Source of the DNA: Comamonas sp. SCN 67-35
GTDB lineage: Bacteria > Pseudomonadota > Gammaproteobacteria > Burkholderiales > Burkholderiaceae_C
Assembly (NCBI GenBank): GCA_001725255.1
Contig: MEFV01000015.1
Span: 1-64,000, forward strand
Length of the DNA stretch: 64,000 nt
Direction: 5' to 3'
The position numbers and the translations under genes were made by a program. Below, piece by piece: positions 47,243 through 55,913 of this stretch (its first letter is position 1; each line of letters starts with the position of its first letter). The notes under the pieces are model-generated. The model was not told the DNA's origin, searched no databases, and saw only the letters and a program-made list of their open reading frames with translations.

Positions 47243-47647
47243 ATGTGGAACGCTTTTGCCAGAGGCGCGCGCCGGTGGATGGCGGCAGGCCTGCTGGGCA
47301 GCGCGTGCCTGCTGCTCGCCTCGCCCGGCGCGGCGCGCCAGAGCGCGCCGATCGACCAGCCCGCCACCGTGAGTCTGGCGGAACTGCCGGCGCAGGCGCG
47401 TGTCATTCATGCACGCATTCGCGATGGCGGCCCGTTTTCCTACGACAAGGATGGTTCCGTGTTTGGCAATTACGAGCACCAGCTGCCTGCCCGCAAGCGC
47501 GGTTACTACCGTGAATACACGGTGCGTACACCGGGTGTGCGCGGGCGCGGGGCGCGGCGCATCGTCTGCGGCGGGGCGCCCCGCGCGCCCGACGCCTGCT
47601 ATTACACGCAGGACCATTACACGAGCTTTCGCACGATCACGCCCTGA
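47243..47647 (+). CDS. Secreted barnase-like (N1/T1 family) ribonuclease
   Basis: This is a 134-residue protein with a cleavable signal peptide (RRWMAAGLLGSACLLLASPG, cleavage near residue 32). The mature part has the microbial guanyl-RNase core: SVFGNYEHQLP, then Glu91 in GYYREYTVRTPG, Arg105/106 in GARRIVCGG, and His125 in DHYTSFRTI. These correspond to the Glu-Arg-His catalytic set of barnase (E73, R87, H102). It also has two cysteines (109 and 119) that may form a disulfide outside the cytoplasm. A barstar-type inhibitor gene starts 31 bases after its stop. Confidence 0.9.
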   Translation: MWNAFARGARRWMAAGLLGSACLLLASPGAARQSAPIDQPATVSLAELPAQARVIHARIRDGGPFSYDKDGSVFGNYEHQLPARKRGYYREYTVRTPGVRGRGARRIVCGGAPRAPDACYYTQDHYTSFRTITP

Positions 47648-47678
47648 CCGGGGGCGCGGTCATTGAACAGGTACCACC

Positions 47679-48185
47679 ATGCCAACCTTCCATGCCCTGC
47701 GGCCCTCGGCGGCCGAGGATTTTGCCTTCAACGAACCCCTGAAAGAAAGAGCAGCGGAGATGGACACCCCACTTCGTCCCGATGATGAGAACCTGCTGCG
47801 CAATGTGCGGCCCAACATCGTGCAGTCGATCCGCGCGTTTCGCGTGCATGACCTGCAGGAGACGGCGCGCCAGCTCGGCCACCATTTTCTCTATGCCAAT
47901 CTGGCGCATGCGCAGACCAAGCAGGACGTGCTGGACCTGCTGGCCCAGCAGTTTCTGTTTCCCGCGCACTTCGGCAAGAACTTTGATGCGCTGTACGACT
48001 GCATGACCGATCCGCTGCACAAGGCGGGGCCGCAGCCCGGCTTCGTCGTGGTGCTCGAGCAGATTCCCGCCACGGCCAAGTTCGACAAGGAAGCGCGCGA
48101 GCAACTGCTGGACATCTTCCGCGATGCCGCCGAGTACTGGGGTGAACGCCGCATCGCGTTTCGCTGCTTCTATTCTTTTCTGTAG
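47679..48185 (+). CDS. Barstar-family RNase inhibitor
   Basis: The C-terminal 100 residues are barstar-like: QDVLDLLAQQFLFPAHFGKNFDALYDCMTDPL contains the inhibitor's FGKNFDALYDCMTD, and FVVVLEQIPATAKFDKEAREQLLDIFRDAAEYW gives the next strand and helix. Barstar itself has about 90 residues. Here an extra N-terminal part of about 65 residues precedes it. An ATG at 47760 (MDTPLRPDD), preceded by CGGAG, would give a 141-residue protein and is an alternative start. It is encoded directly after the secreted RNase, so it most likely protects the producer's cytoplasm from its own enzyme. Confidence 0.9.
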   Translation: MPTFHALRPSAAEDFAFNEPLKERAAEMDTPLRPDDENLLRNVRPNIVQSIRAFRVHDLQETARQLGHHFLYANLAHAQTKQDVLDLLAQQFLFPAHFGKNFDALYDCMTDPLHKAGPQPGFVVVLEQIPATAKFDKEAREQLLDIFRDAAEYWGERRIAFRCFYSFL

Positions 48186-48298
48186 CCCGTTCCGCCACCT
48201 TTGGCCCTGCGGAACGGGCTGACGAGGCCGAGCAGTCTGGTGCTGCGCAGCCTTTGGCCTTGCATCACGAGCCCTTCGATGCCGAATCGGGCGAGAAG

Positions 48299-48391
48299 AT
48301 GCCCACGAACAAGCTGGTCGATGTCTCGCCCCTGGCGCTGCGCATGAGCAGCCCCTTCAACAGCAGCTACTGGCTCGCCGACGCCGCCTGA
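48299..48391 (+). other. Small reading frame, possible gene remnant
   Basis: A frame open since inside the barstar gene ends at TGA 48389-48391. Its last part reads HHEPFDAESGEK, then MPTNKLVDVSPLALRMSSPF and a short tail. The translation looks protein-like rather than low-complexity, but there is no ribosome-binding site and no family I recognise. It overlaps the end of ksgA on the other strand by 25 bases. It may be the relic C-terminus of a lost gene. Confidence 0.2.
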
Positions 48392-49164
48392 CGCGGCTCG
48401 GCAGGCCGCAGAGCCTGCGCGAGCGCCACATACTCGTGCACCGGCACTTCCTGGGCGCGCCGCTGCAGATCGAACTCGCCCGCGTAGCCGTGCTCGGCCA
48501 GCCAGGGCGCGAGCGGGTGGCGCAGGAGCTTGCGCCGCTGGCTGAACGCGGCGTGCACCAGAGCGGACAGCAGCGCGGCGTCGACCGCCGCAGGCTCATC
48601 CCTGGGCTGCATGCGCACCACCGCGCTGTCCACGCGCGGGGGCGGCTCGAAGCTCGCGGGCGGCACGGACAGCACGTCCTGCATCTCGTAGCGCCATTGC
48701 AGCATGACCGAGAGGCGCCCGTAGGCACTGCTGTCACAAGGTGCCACCATGCGGTCGACCACCTCCTTCTGCAGCATGAAATGCTGGTCTTCGATCTGCC
48801 CGGCAAAGCCAAGCAGGTGAAACAGAATCGGCGTGGAGATGTTGTAGGGCAGGTTGCCGACAACTCTCAATTTCAGAGCGCCAAGCGCTTGCGCCACCTG
48901 CGTGAAATCGACTTTCAGCACGTCCGATTCAATCACCGTCAGGCGCGGATCGGCGCGCAGCCGTGCGGCAAGATCCCGGTCCAGCTCGATCACGCAGAGC
49001 CTGCCCAGGCGATCGGCCAGCGGGTGGGTGAGCGCGGCCAGGCCCGGGCCGATCTCCACCATGGCCTGGCCGGGCGCGGGAGCAATCGCGCGCACGATGG
49101 CGTCGATGATCGCCTCGTCGCACAGAAAGTGCTGGCCGAAGCGCTTGCGCGGGATGTGCTTCAC
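48367..49164 (-). CDS. ksgA: 16S rRNA (adenine1518/1519-N6) dimethyltransferase
   Basis: KsgA/RsmA dimethylates two adjacent adenines in helix 45 of 16S rRNA during 30S maturation. The 265-residue protein has [19 protein letters not shown], the SAM motif [15 protein letters not shown], and the catalytic NLPYNIS (about 108-114). It has a C-terminal helical domain as usual. The GTG start (49164) overlaps the surA stop as GTGA. The order lptD-surA-ksgA is a conserved envelope/ribosome operon. pdxA, often between surA and ksgA in enterics, is absent here. Confidence 0.96.
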   Translation of the reverse strand: MKHIPRKRFGQHFLCDEAIIDAIVRAIAPAPGQAMVEIGPGLAALTHPLADRLGRLCVIELDRDLAARLRADPRLTVIESDVLKVDFTQVAQALGALKLRVVGNLPYNISTPILFHLLGFAGQIEDQHFMLQKEVVDRMVAPCDSSAYGRLSVMLQWRYEMQDVLSVPPASFEPPPRVDSAVVRMQPRDEPAAVDAALLSALVHAAFSQRRKLLRHPLAPWLAEHGYAGEFDLQRRAQEVPVHEYVALAQALRPAEPRQAASASQ

Positions 49165-50591
49165 TGCGGCGGCTCGCGGTACTCCACGTAGGCGCGCGCA
49201 CGCTCCTCGCGCACCCAGTTGGCGTAGGCCTCGTCGAGCTTCTTCTCGCGCACGGCGCCGCGCACGAGGTCGCGCTGCTCACGCTGGGTGAGCTTGATTT
49301 CTCGCCGATCCACGAGCTCGATCAGGTGCACGCCGAAACGCGTGACCACGGGCTGGCTGATCTGGCCGGGCTTGAGCTGGTCGAGCGCCTGCTGGAACTC
49401 CGGCACGTAGCGGCCGGGAAAGGACCAGCCGAGGTCCCCGCCCTGCTTGGCACTGGGGTCGTCCGAAAATTCGCTCGCGAGCTGCTCGAAAGTCGCCTGC
49501 CCGCGTTCGATGCGCTGGCGCAGCTCCTCGAGCTTGGCCGCGGCCTGGGCCTCGCTGAGCTTGGTCCCGGTGCGCAGCAGGATGTGGCGCGCATGGGTCT
49601 GGATGGCCATGGTGGGCAGGCCGCCCTGTGATCGCTCCAGCACCTTGAGGATGTGAAATCCCGCGGCCGAGCGCACCGGGCCGACCACGCCGCCCACGGG
49701 GGTCTTTTCGGTGCTGTCGATGAACAGCTCGGGGTAGCGGTCGGCAGGGCGCAGGCCGATCACGCCGCCGCGCTGGCCTTCGGGCGCGTCCGAGTATTCC
49801 CGGGCGAGTGCGGCGAAGTCGCCTCCGGCCTGCAGCTTGCTCATGACCTCGCGCGCGCGCGCCTCGCGCTCCTTGACCTGCTCGGGCGCTGCGTTCTCGG
49901 GCACCTCGATCAGGATGTGCCCGAGGTTGACGGCCTGCGGTGCGGCGCCGGCGTTTTGCTGTTGCTGCTGCATGAACTGGTCGACATCGGCGTCGCTCAC
50001 CTTGACGCGCGACTCCACGTCGCGCTCGCGGATGCGCAACGTCAGCAACTGGCTGCGCAACTCGCGGCGAAAGCGCTCGACGGTGATGCCGTCGCGCGCG
50101 AGCTGGCGGTGCAGTTCGTCGAGCGAGACATTGTTTTGCTGCGCCACCGACTGTTCGGCCTGATCGATGGCGTAGTCGTCCGCCTTGATGCCGGCTTCCA
50201 GCGCCAGCTGCACCTGGATGCGCTCGGCGATCAGGCGCTCGAGCACGTCCTGCATGAGCTGCCCGCGCGGTGGTATCGCAGTGTTTTGGGCGGTCAGCTG
50301 CTCGATCACGCGCGCCGTGCGTTCGCGCACGTCGTTGTTGGTGATGGGTTCGGAGTTGACCACGGCGACGATGTAGTCCGCCTGCTGCGTCGCGGGCGCT
50401 TGCGCGGGGGCGGCCGGCGTGGGAGCCGGGGTTGGCGCCTGCGGCTTGGCGGCGGGCTCAGGGGCGGCCTTGGTGGCGGCGGGCGCGGCCTTGCGGGCAG
50501 GCTTGTGCTGCTGCGCCCAGGCTGGAGGCAGGGCGAGCAGGGCAAGCGTGATCAGGCTGCTGGAAGTGCAAAGACGTGCGCGTGGTGTCAT
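49161..50591 (-). CDS. surA: Periplasmic peptidyl-prolyl isomerase/chaperone SurA
   Basis: SurA escorts outer-membrane proteins, including LptD, through the periplasm. The 476-residue protein has a signal peptide ([17 protein letters not shown], cleavage near residue 26) and an Ala/Pro-rich linker (about 30-75, longer than in E. coli). The N-terminal chaperone domain ([18 protein letters not shown]; about 80-220) follows. Two parvulin domains come next ([15 protein letters not shown] ... GFHILKVLE; and [16 protein letters not shown] ... [10 protein letters not shown]). It lies 27 bases after lptD and overlaps ksgA. Confidence 0.95.
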   Translation of the reverse strand: MTPRARLCTSSSLITLALLALPPAWAQQHKPARKAAPAATKAAPEPAAKPQAPTPAPTPAAPAQAPATQQADYIVAVVNSEPITNNDVRERTARVIEQLTAQNTAIPPRGQLMQDVLERLIAERIQVQLALEAGIKADDYAIDQAEQSVAQQNNVSLDELHRQLARDGITVERFRRELRSQLLTLRIRERDVESRVKVSDADVDQFMQQQQQNAGAAPQAVNLGHILIEVPENAAPEQVKEREARAREVMSKLQAGGDFAALAREYSDAPEGQRGGVIGLRPADRYPELFIDSTEKTPVGGVVGPVRSAAGFHILKVLERSQGGLPTMAIQTHARHILLRTGTKLSEAQAAAKLEELRQRIERGQATFEQLASEFSDDPSAKQGGDLGWSFPGRYVPEFQQALDQLKPGQISQPVVTRFGVHLIELVDRREIKLTQREQRDLVRGAVREKKLDEAYANWVREERARAYVEYREPPQ

Positions 50592-50618
50592 GGCCGGGGT
50601 GGGTGCCGTGGTGAGCGG

Positions 50619-53003
50619 TCAATCGTAATGGGTGAAGCGGCTGGGCGCGGCGGGGGTGCTCTCCAGCGTCTGGTAGCCGGGCACATTCTGCTGCAGGCTC
50701 GCCAGCGGATTGTTGCCGAACGACAGGCGCGAGAGTCCCTTGAGTTCAAGCTGCAGCAGCAGCCGCGTGTTGGAGGTGCTTGCGCCCATCTGCAGGCGCT
50801 CGAGCACGACGCGCCCGGTCCAGCAGCAGCTCTGGTATTCGGCGCCGAGGATGGCATCGACGAATTTGCGGTCGGGAATGCTGTAGTTCACGCGACCCAC
50901 GCCATACCAGCGTCCGTCGCGGGTCGCGTCGTCCTTGCGCGCCTGGGAAAACAGCTCGCCCAGCGGCCATTGCCAGCCCAGGTCCACCTGCTTGGTGGCG
51001 ATGGTGTAGGGGCCGGTCACATCCTGCTTGCGCACGGCGATGCTCAGCGTGTGGTATTTGGACGGGGTATAGCGCGCGGCGATGGTGGCGCGCGTCGACT
51101 GGCGCGCCTTGGGGTTGTACTGGAAGGTGGCGTCCAGCCCCCACCGAGGGGTCCAGTGGATGCCCGCGCCCAGCAGCACGTCCGACAGGCGTTCGTCGAC
51201 CGCGGCGACGCCGGGCATGGTCACGGTCTGCTCGGAGAAGCGGTAGCGCTGCGCGATGCCCAGGCGCACGGCTTCGGCGCCGGTGCCGGGATCGAGCAGG
51301 CGCGTGGTCACGCCCAGGGTCAGCAGGTTGTTGTCGGCGATGCGGTCGTTGCCGCCGAACGAGTTCTCGGTGTAGATGGAGGCGAAGTTGAAATCCGTCT
51401 GCGCGGTGTCGTAGACCGGCAGCATGCTCTGGTCGTGGTGCGGCGTGAAGGTGTAGAAGGCGCGCGGCTCCAGCGTCTGCACGAAACCTCGGCCGAAGTA
51501 GCTGGCTTCGCGCTCGAACACCAGGCCGCTGTCGAGGCTGAAGGTCGGCAGGATGCGACTGATGCCGGTCTGCCCGGTCGTCAGCGGCGAATCGAAGCTG
51601 TAGTTCGTGGCGTGCAGCTGCAGGCGCGGCGTGATGAAGCTCGCGGGCGTGAGCCAGGGGCGGCTGACCTGCGCCACGAAGGTGCTGCGCCGCGCGTTGG
51701 GCTGGTTGTAGAAGCTGCGATCGCCGTGAAAGTGCGTGTAGTCGCCATCCAGGCGCAGGTCCAGCCCTGGGCCGACGCTGTCGGGTGTGTAGCTCCAGTG
51801 CAGCTGCGGTAGCAGATCGTAGGGCGGGGTGATGGGCGCGGTGACGTCCTGCAGGGTCTGCCATTTGAGCGTGCGCAGGCTCAGCGCGTGGCTGCCCTCG
51901 GACCAGCGCAGGCTGCCGTCGGCCGCGAGCAGCCGCTGGGCGGTCACGTCCAGCGGGTTGTAGCTCGTGGAGCCGCGCTGGGGGAAGTCGCGCCAGTAGT
52001 CGTTGTCGCTGGCGCGCCGGGCGTTGATCGACAGGCCCAGGTCGCCAAAGGGGGAGGCGATCTGGGCGTTGTGCTTGACGTTGGCGAGCCAGCGCGTGCG
52101 CTCCCTGAGCTTGTCGCCGGGCATCAGGTCCAGGCCCAGCTCGCCGTTGTAGCGCGGCTCCAGATAGCGGAATTGCGAGCCCAGCTGCACGCCCCGGCGC
52201 GACAGCAGCGTGGGGGTGAACGTGGCATCGTGGTTGGGTGCGATGTTCCAGTAGTACGGCTGCGCGTAGACGAAGCCGCTGGTGCTGTCCAGCGACAGCG
52301 TGGGTGGCAGCAGCCCGGACTTGCGCTTGCTCGACAGCGGAAAGCTGATCCAGGGCGTGGCGAGGATGGGCACGCCCTTGAATTCGAGCACCGCGTTCTC
52401 GGCCGTGCCCACGTCCTCGGTCTTGTCTATGGTGAGGGTGCGTGCGCGCAGGATCCAGTCGGGCTGCCAGCTGGCCTCGTCGTCCTTTTCGCAGGTGGTG
52501 TAGTTGGCTTCGTGCGCGACCGAGTGGTTGCGGTCGATGAAGTCGATTTTTCGTGCCGTGCCATGGCCGCCGGTTTCCAGCAGCCGGTAGTCGATGTCGG
52601 TGAAGAAGCCGTCGAAGGTGTTGACCTGCAGGTCCAGCAGCGCCCCGTTGTAGAGGTTGCCCGCGCGGTTGATGCGCACGTGGCCGCTGGCGCGCGCGCG
52701 GTCCCGCGGAATGTCGTAGTCCAGACGGTCGGCGCGGATCACGGTGTCGCCGCGGCGCAACTCGGCATCGCCCTGGATGTTCACCTGTACGTCGGTCTGG
52801 CCTTCGATGCGTTCGCCGCGCACGAAGGTGGGCAGTGTGCCGGGCGGCGTGGGGGCCTTTTCGGTCAGCCGTGGCGTGGGGCGCAGCGCGGGGTCGGTGC
52901 CGTCCTGGACCGGCTGCGCCCGGGCCATGGGTGCGCACGCCAGCAACACGCAGCTGGCGAGGGAAAGTAGCCGACGAGAAAACGGGGGATGGCGCGAGGG
53001 CAC
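50619..53003 (-). CDS. lptD: LPS-assembly outer-membrane protein LptD
   Basis: LptD is the outer-membrane beta-barrel that inserts LPS into the outer leaflet with LptE. The 794-residue form called here has a signal peptide (SRRLLSLASCVLLACAPMARA), then the periplasmic OstA/LptA-like domain (RGDTVIRADRLDYDIPRDRARASG), then a long barrel rich in alternating strands (LGLDLMPGDKLRERTRW; RRGVQLGSQFRYLEPRYNG) ending with a C-terminal strand (RFTHYD). The start is uncertain. A GTG at 53003 puts the signal peptide at the N-terminus. ATGs at 53090 and 53108 would add 29 or more residues and leave almost no room for promoters before the divergent amgK. Confidence 0.92.
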   Translation of the reverse strand: MPSRHPPFSRRLLSLASCVLLACAPMARAQPVQDGTDPALRPTPRLTEKAPTPPGTLPTFVRGERIEGQTDVQVNIQGDAELRRGDTVIRADRLDYDIPRDRARASGHVRINRAGNLYNGALLDLQVNTFDGFFTDIDYRLLETGGHGTARKIDFIDRNHSVAHEANYTTCEKDDEASWQPDWILRARTLTIDKTEDVGTAENAVLEFKGVPILATPWISFPLSSKRKSGLLPPTLSLDSTSGFVYAQPYYWNIAPNHDATFTPTLLSRRGVQLGSQFRYLEPRYNGELGLDLMPGDKLRERTRWLANVKHNAQIASPFGDLGLSINARRASDNDYWRDFPQRGSTSYNPLDVTAQRLLAADGSLRWSEGSHALSLRTLKWQTLQDVTAPITPPYDLLPQLHWSYTPDSVGPGLDLRLDGDYTHFHGDRSFYNQPNARRSTFVAQVSRPWLTPASFITPRLQLHATNYSFDSPLTTGQTGISRILPTFSLDSGLVFEREASYFGRGFVQTLEPRAFYTFTPHHDQSMLPVYDTAQTDFNFASIYTENSFGGNDRIADNNLLTLGVTTRLLDPGTGAEAVRLGIAQRYRFSEQTVTMPGVAAVDERLSDVLLGAGIHWTPRWGLDATFQYNPKARQSTRATIAARYTPSKYHTLSIAVRKQDVTGPYTIATKQVDLGWQWPLGELFSQARKDDATRDGRWYGVGRVNYSIPDRKFVDAILGAEYQSCCWTGRVVLERLQMGASTSNTRLLLQLELKGLSRLSFGNNPLASLQQNVPGYQTLESTPAAPSRFTHYD

Positions 53004-53106
53004 GGATGCGAGAGGATGAAGCGCTGCGGCCGCATCTGCGCGCTTGCCGTGGCAGCGGTTGCCAGGGCACCGGGCGCAGACTCGACCCATACAATGGACA
53101 TTATCC

Positions 53107-54204
53107 ATGAGCGATACGCCCATCTCCTCTTCCCCCGCGGCCGTGAGCTGGTCCGACCCCGCGCGCGAGGCGGCCTTCAAGGCGTGGCTCGCGCCGCTGA
53201 TCGGCCCGCAGGGGCTGCAAGGCGCCACGCTGCGCCCTGCCAGCAGCGATGCGAGCTTTCGCCGCTACCTGCGCATCGACACCGCGCGCGGCGCAAGCCG
53301 CATCGTCATGGATGCGCCGCCCGACAAGGAAGACTGCCACCCCTTCGTCGCCGTGCAGGCGCTGATGCACGGCGCGGGTCTGCGCGTGCCCGAGATCCTC
53401 GCCTGGGACGAGGCGCGTGGTTTCCTGCTGCTGTCGGATCTGGGGGCGCAGACGGCGATCGAGCGCCTCGATCCGGCCGACCCGCAGGCCGCGCACGGCT
53501 GGTATCTGCAGGCCGTCGATCTGCTGGTCGATTGGCAGAAGGCGAGCCGCGCGGGGGCCTTGCCGCCCTATGACGAGGCGCTGCTGCGCCGCGAGCTGCA
53601 GCTCTTTCCCGACTGGTACGTGGCGCGCCACCGCGGCGTGGCGCTCGACGCAAAGCAGCAGGCGGTGCTCGCGCAGGCGTTCGACGCCATCGTCGCGCAC
53701 AACCTCGCGGTGCCGCGCGTGTTCGTGCACCGCGACTTCATGATGCGCAACCTCATCGTCGGCGGCGATGGGCGACTGGGCGTGCTCGATTTTCAGGATG
53801 CGGTGTGCGGCCCCATCACCTACGACATCGCCAGCCTGATGCGCGACGCCTTCATCAGCTGGGAGGAGGACTTCGTCATCGACCTCACCGTGCGCTACTG
53901 GGAAAAGGCGAGGAAGAGCGCGCTGCTGGGCGCGGGCAGCGAGAGCGGCTGGGGCGCGGACTTCGGCGAGTTCTACCGCGCCGTGGAGTGGATGGCGCTG
54001 CAGCGCCACCTGAAGGTGGCCGGCATCTTCGCGCGCCTGACGCTGCGCGACGGCAAACCGAAGTACCTCGCGGACGCGCCGCGCTTCATCGCCTATATCC
54101 GCGCCACCTGCGCGCGCTACCGCGAGCTCGCGCCGCTCTTGCGTCTCGTCGAGCAGATCGAGGGCACGCCAGCGGCCGAAGGCTATGCCTTTGGCAGAAT
54201 TTGA
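53107..54204 (+). CDS. amgK: N-acetylmuramate/N-acetylglucosamine kinase, aminoglycoside-phosphotransferase fold
   Basis: AmgK phosphorylates MurNAc (and GlcNAc) at the anomeric carbon in a peptidoglycan-recycling shortcut that bypasses MurA and confers some fosfomycin tolerance. The 365-residue protein has the APH-type kinase features: ASSDASFRRYLRID in the nucleotide loop, LLLSDLGAQT, the catalytic FVHRDFMMRNLIV and metal-binding GVLDFQDAVCGPITYD. The usual next gene murU (nucleotidyltransferase) is not here: a dispersed repeat and rsmE follow. The start at 53107 (MSDTPISSS) leaves a short divergent region to lptD. An AmpG-type permease is encoded 8 kb away. Confidence 0.9.
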   Translation: MSDTPISSSPAAVSWSDPAREAAFKAWLAPLIGPQGLQGATLRPASSDASFRRYLRIDTARGASRIVMDAPPDKEDCHPFVAVQALMHGAGLRVPEILAWDEARGFLLLSDLGAQTAIERLDPADPQAAHGWYLQAVDLLVDWQKASRAGALPPYDEALLRRELQLFPDWYVARHRGVALDAKQQAVLAQAFDAIVAHNLAVPRVFVHRDFMMRNLIVGGDGRLGVLDFQDAVCGPITYDIASLMRDAFISWEEDFVIDLTVRYWEKARKSALLGAGSESGWGADFGEFYRAVEWMALQRHLKVAGIFARLTLRDGKPKYLADAPRFIAYIRATCARYRELAPLLRLVEQIEGTPAAEGYAFGRI

Positions 54205-54260
54205 GCCAAATCGGTCTCTGGCGCTTTCTGGATATGCGTGAGCAGCTCTCTATTTTGATA
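54203..54260 (-). repeat. Dispersed intergenic repeat, copy E (inverted)
   Basis: Read on the minus strand: TATCAAAATAGAGAGCTGCT, then AAAGCGCCAGAGACCGATTT. It begins at the amgK stop codon and ends at the A of the rsmE start codon, occupying the entire gap. Confidence 0.65.
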
Positions 54261-54967
54261 TGCCCCGGGTCTATTGCGCCGAGCCGCTGACGAGCGGCCC
54301 CCTGCTCTTGCACGCCGAAGCCGCGCGCCACGTGCAGGTGCTGCGCCTGCAGCCGGGCGCGGCGCTCACGCTCTTCGACGGGCGCGGCGGCGAGTGGTCG
54401 GCCACGGTCACGCGCATGGGGCGCAGCGAGGTGGCGGTGCAGGTCGGCGCGCACGACCCCATCGAGCGCGAGGCCGCGCGCGCACTGCACCTGCTCGTCG
54501 GCATGCCGGCCAACGAGCGCATGGACTGGCTGGTGGAAAAGGCTGCCGAGCTGGGCGTGGCCAGCCTCCAGCCGGTGGTGACGGCGCGCAGCGTGCTCAG
54601 GCTCGACGGCGAGCGCGCCGCCAAGCGCCAGGCGCGCTGGCAGGCGATCGCGGTGGCGGCGTGCGAGCAGTGTGGGCGCAACCGCGTGCCCTCCATCGCC
54701 CAGCCCCTGCCGCTGCAGGCCGTGCTGCGGGCCTTGCCGCCCGGGCGCCGTCTGCTGTTGTCGCTGCAGCCGGGCAGCGTGGCGGTGCGGGTGGCGGCCG
54801 GTGACGCGCAGGCCGTCTGGGTGCTGCACGGGCCCGAGGGCGGCCTCACGCCCGAGGAAGAGGCGGCGGCGCTGGAGGTCGGCTTTGCGCCGGTGCATCT
54901 GGGCGCGCGCGTGCTGCGCAGCGAGACGGCGGCGATTGCCGCGTTGGCGCTGCTGGCGGATTCCTGA
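54260..54967 (+). CDS. rsmE: 16S rRNA (uracil1498-N3)-methyltransferase RsmE
   Basis: RsmE methylates U1498 in the decoding region of 16S rRNA. The 235-residue protein has an N-terminal PUA-like domain (HVQVLRLQPGAALTLFDGRGG) and a SPOUT methyltransferase domain. The trefoil-knot motifs are LHLLVGMPANERMDWLVEKAAELGV (key part KAAELGV), VLHGPEGGLTPEEE and LGARVLRSETAAIAAL. The start codon's first base is the last base of a dispersed repeat, and no ribosome-binding site precedes it. It may be translated by coupling from amgK 55 bases upstream. Confidence 0.94.
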   Translation: MPRVYCAEPLTSGPLLLHAEAARHVQVLRLQPGAALTLFDGRGGEWSATVTRMGRSEVAVQVGAHDPIEREAARALHLLVGMPANERMDWLVEKAAELGVASLQPVVTARSVLRLDGERAAKRQARWQAIAVAACEQCGRNRVPSIAQPLPLQAVLRALPPGRRLLLSLQPGSVAVRVAAGDAQAVWVLHGPEGGLTPEEEAAALEVGFAPVHLGARVLRSETAAIAALALLADS

Positions 54968-55022
54968 AAAGAGAGCTGTCAGCGCTTGCTGCACGGGCGT
55001 CAGCGGCCTTTTTTGCTTAAAT
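54968..55022 (+). repeat. Dispersed intergenic repeat, copy F
   Basis: AAAGAGAGCTGTCAGCGCTT, loop GCTGCACGGGCG, then CAGCGGCCTTTTTTGCTTAA. It lies between convergent rsmE and the hydrolase gene and covers the last seven codons of the latter. The T-run may let it act as a terminator for rsmE. Confidence 0.65.
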
Positions 55023-55842
55023 AGTCGCCCAGCCACTGCCGCAGCGCGTTGAAGACCGGCGCCGGGTCGACCTCGTTGAAGATCTCGTGGTAGAGCCCGG
55101 CGAACGCGTGCGCGGTGACGATGCCGGGCGGTGCCTGCGCGGCCAGCGCGCGGCTGCCCGCCGGGTCCACCATGCGGTCGTCGCTCGCCCACATCAGCAG
55201 CGTGGGCACGGTCCACGCGCCGGCGAGCCGGAGTGTGTCCGCGCCGGTGAAGGCCAGGAAGTGCGCGAGGCGCGTGCTGATGCGGTCGTGGCACAGCGGG
55301 TCGTTCACATAGGCCGCGACCACGGCCGCGTCGTGCGAGAGGTACTCGGGGTTCAGGCCGTTGGCGATGCACAGATGGGGCAGCCACCGGGGCAGCGTGG
55401 CCAGCAGCAGGCGCTGCAGCGCGTTGGTGAAGACGGCCAGCGCGGGCGAGGAGAGCACCAGCGCATCGATGGGCCGCAGCCGGCGCGCGGCAAACGTCGC
55501 GGCCACCAGCCCGCCCATGCTGTGGCCGAGCACGATCAGCGGCTCGCCCGCGGGCATCGCGGCGCGCGTGGCGTCGACCACGGCCGCCAGATCGGTGAGC
55601 AGGCGGTCTTCCTGCGGCAGCACGCCGCGCGGGCCGCTGGAGCGCCCGTGGCCGATGTGGTCGTAGCCCCGCACCGCGCAGCCCAGCGCGTTCAGCGCCT
55701 GCGCCACTGCGCCATAGCGCCCGCTGTGTTCGCCCAGCCCGTGCACCAGCACCACGGTGGCGCGCCGCTCTCCATCAGGCAGCGGCCAGTGGCGCAGCGC
55801 CAGCGTGGCGCCGTCGGGGCGGGTCAGTTCGCTTTCGGTCAT
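55000..55842 (-). CDS. Alpha/beta hydrolase, monoacylglycerol lipase/lysophospholipase type
   Basis: This 280-residue serine hydrolase of the PldB/monoglyceride-lipase group has VVLVHGLGEHSGRYGAVAQAL (oxyanion loop) and the nucleophile elbow VLGHSMGGLVAA. The Asp is in LLMWASDDRMVDPAGS, and the His is in FAGLYHEIFNEVD. The catalytic triad is complete and there is no signal peptide. The ATG at 55842 has AAGGAG 6-11 bases upstream. The C-terminal LSKKGR is encoded by a dispersed-repeat copy, so the protein end has been reshaped by it. It would cleave lysophospholipids or monoacylglycerols. Confidence 0.9.
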   Translation of the reverse strand: MTESELTRPDGATLALRHWPLPDGERRATVVLVHGLGEHSGRYGAVAQALNALGCAVRGYDHIGHGRSSGPRGVLPQEDRLLTDLAAVVDATRAAMPAGEPLIVLGHSMGGLVAATFAARRLRPIDALVLSSPALAVFTNALQRLLLATLPRWLPHLCIANGLNPEYLSHDAAVVAAYVNDPLCHDRISTRLAHFLAFTGADTLRLAGAWTVPTLLMWASDDRMVDPAGSRALAAQAPPGIVTAHAFAGLYHEIFNEVDPAPVFNALRQWLGDYLSKKGR

Positions 55843-55913
55843 GGGCACTCCTTTTCGGGCGTGGCGCATGGTAGCGCTGGCACAATGATCTTCTCTCCAT
55901 CACGCTCGGCATC

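Noticed and set aside
49653..50628. Additional plus-strand genes opposite surA
   Set aside because: They are shadows of surA and its Ala/Pro linker, with no independent start signals.
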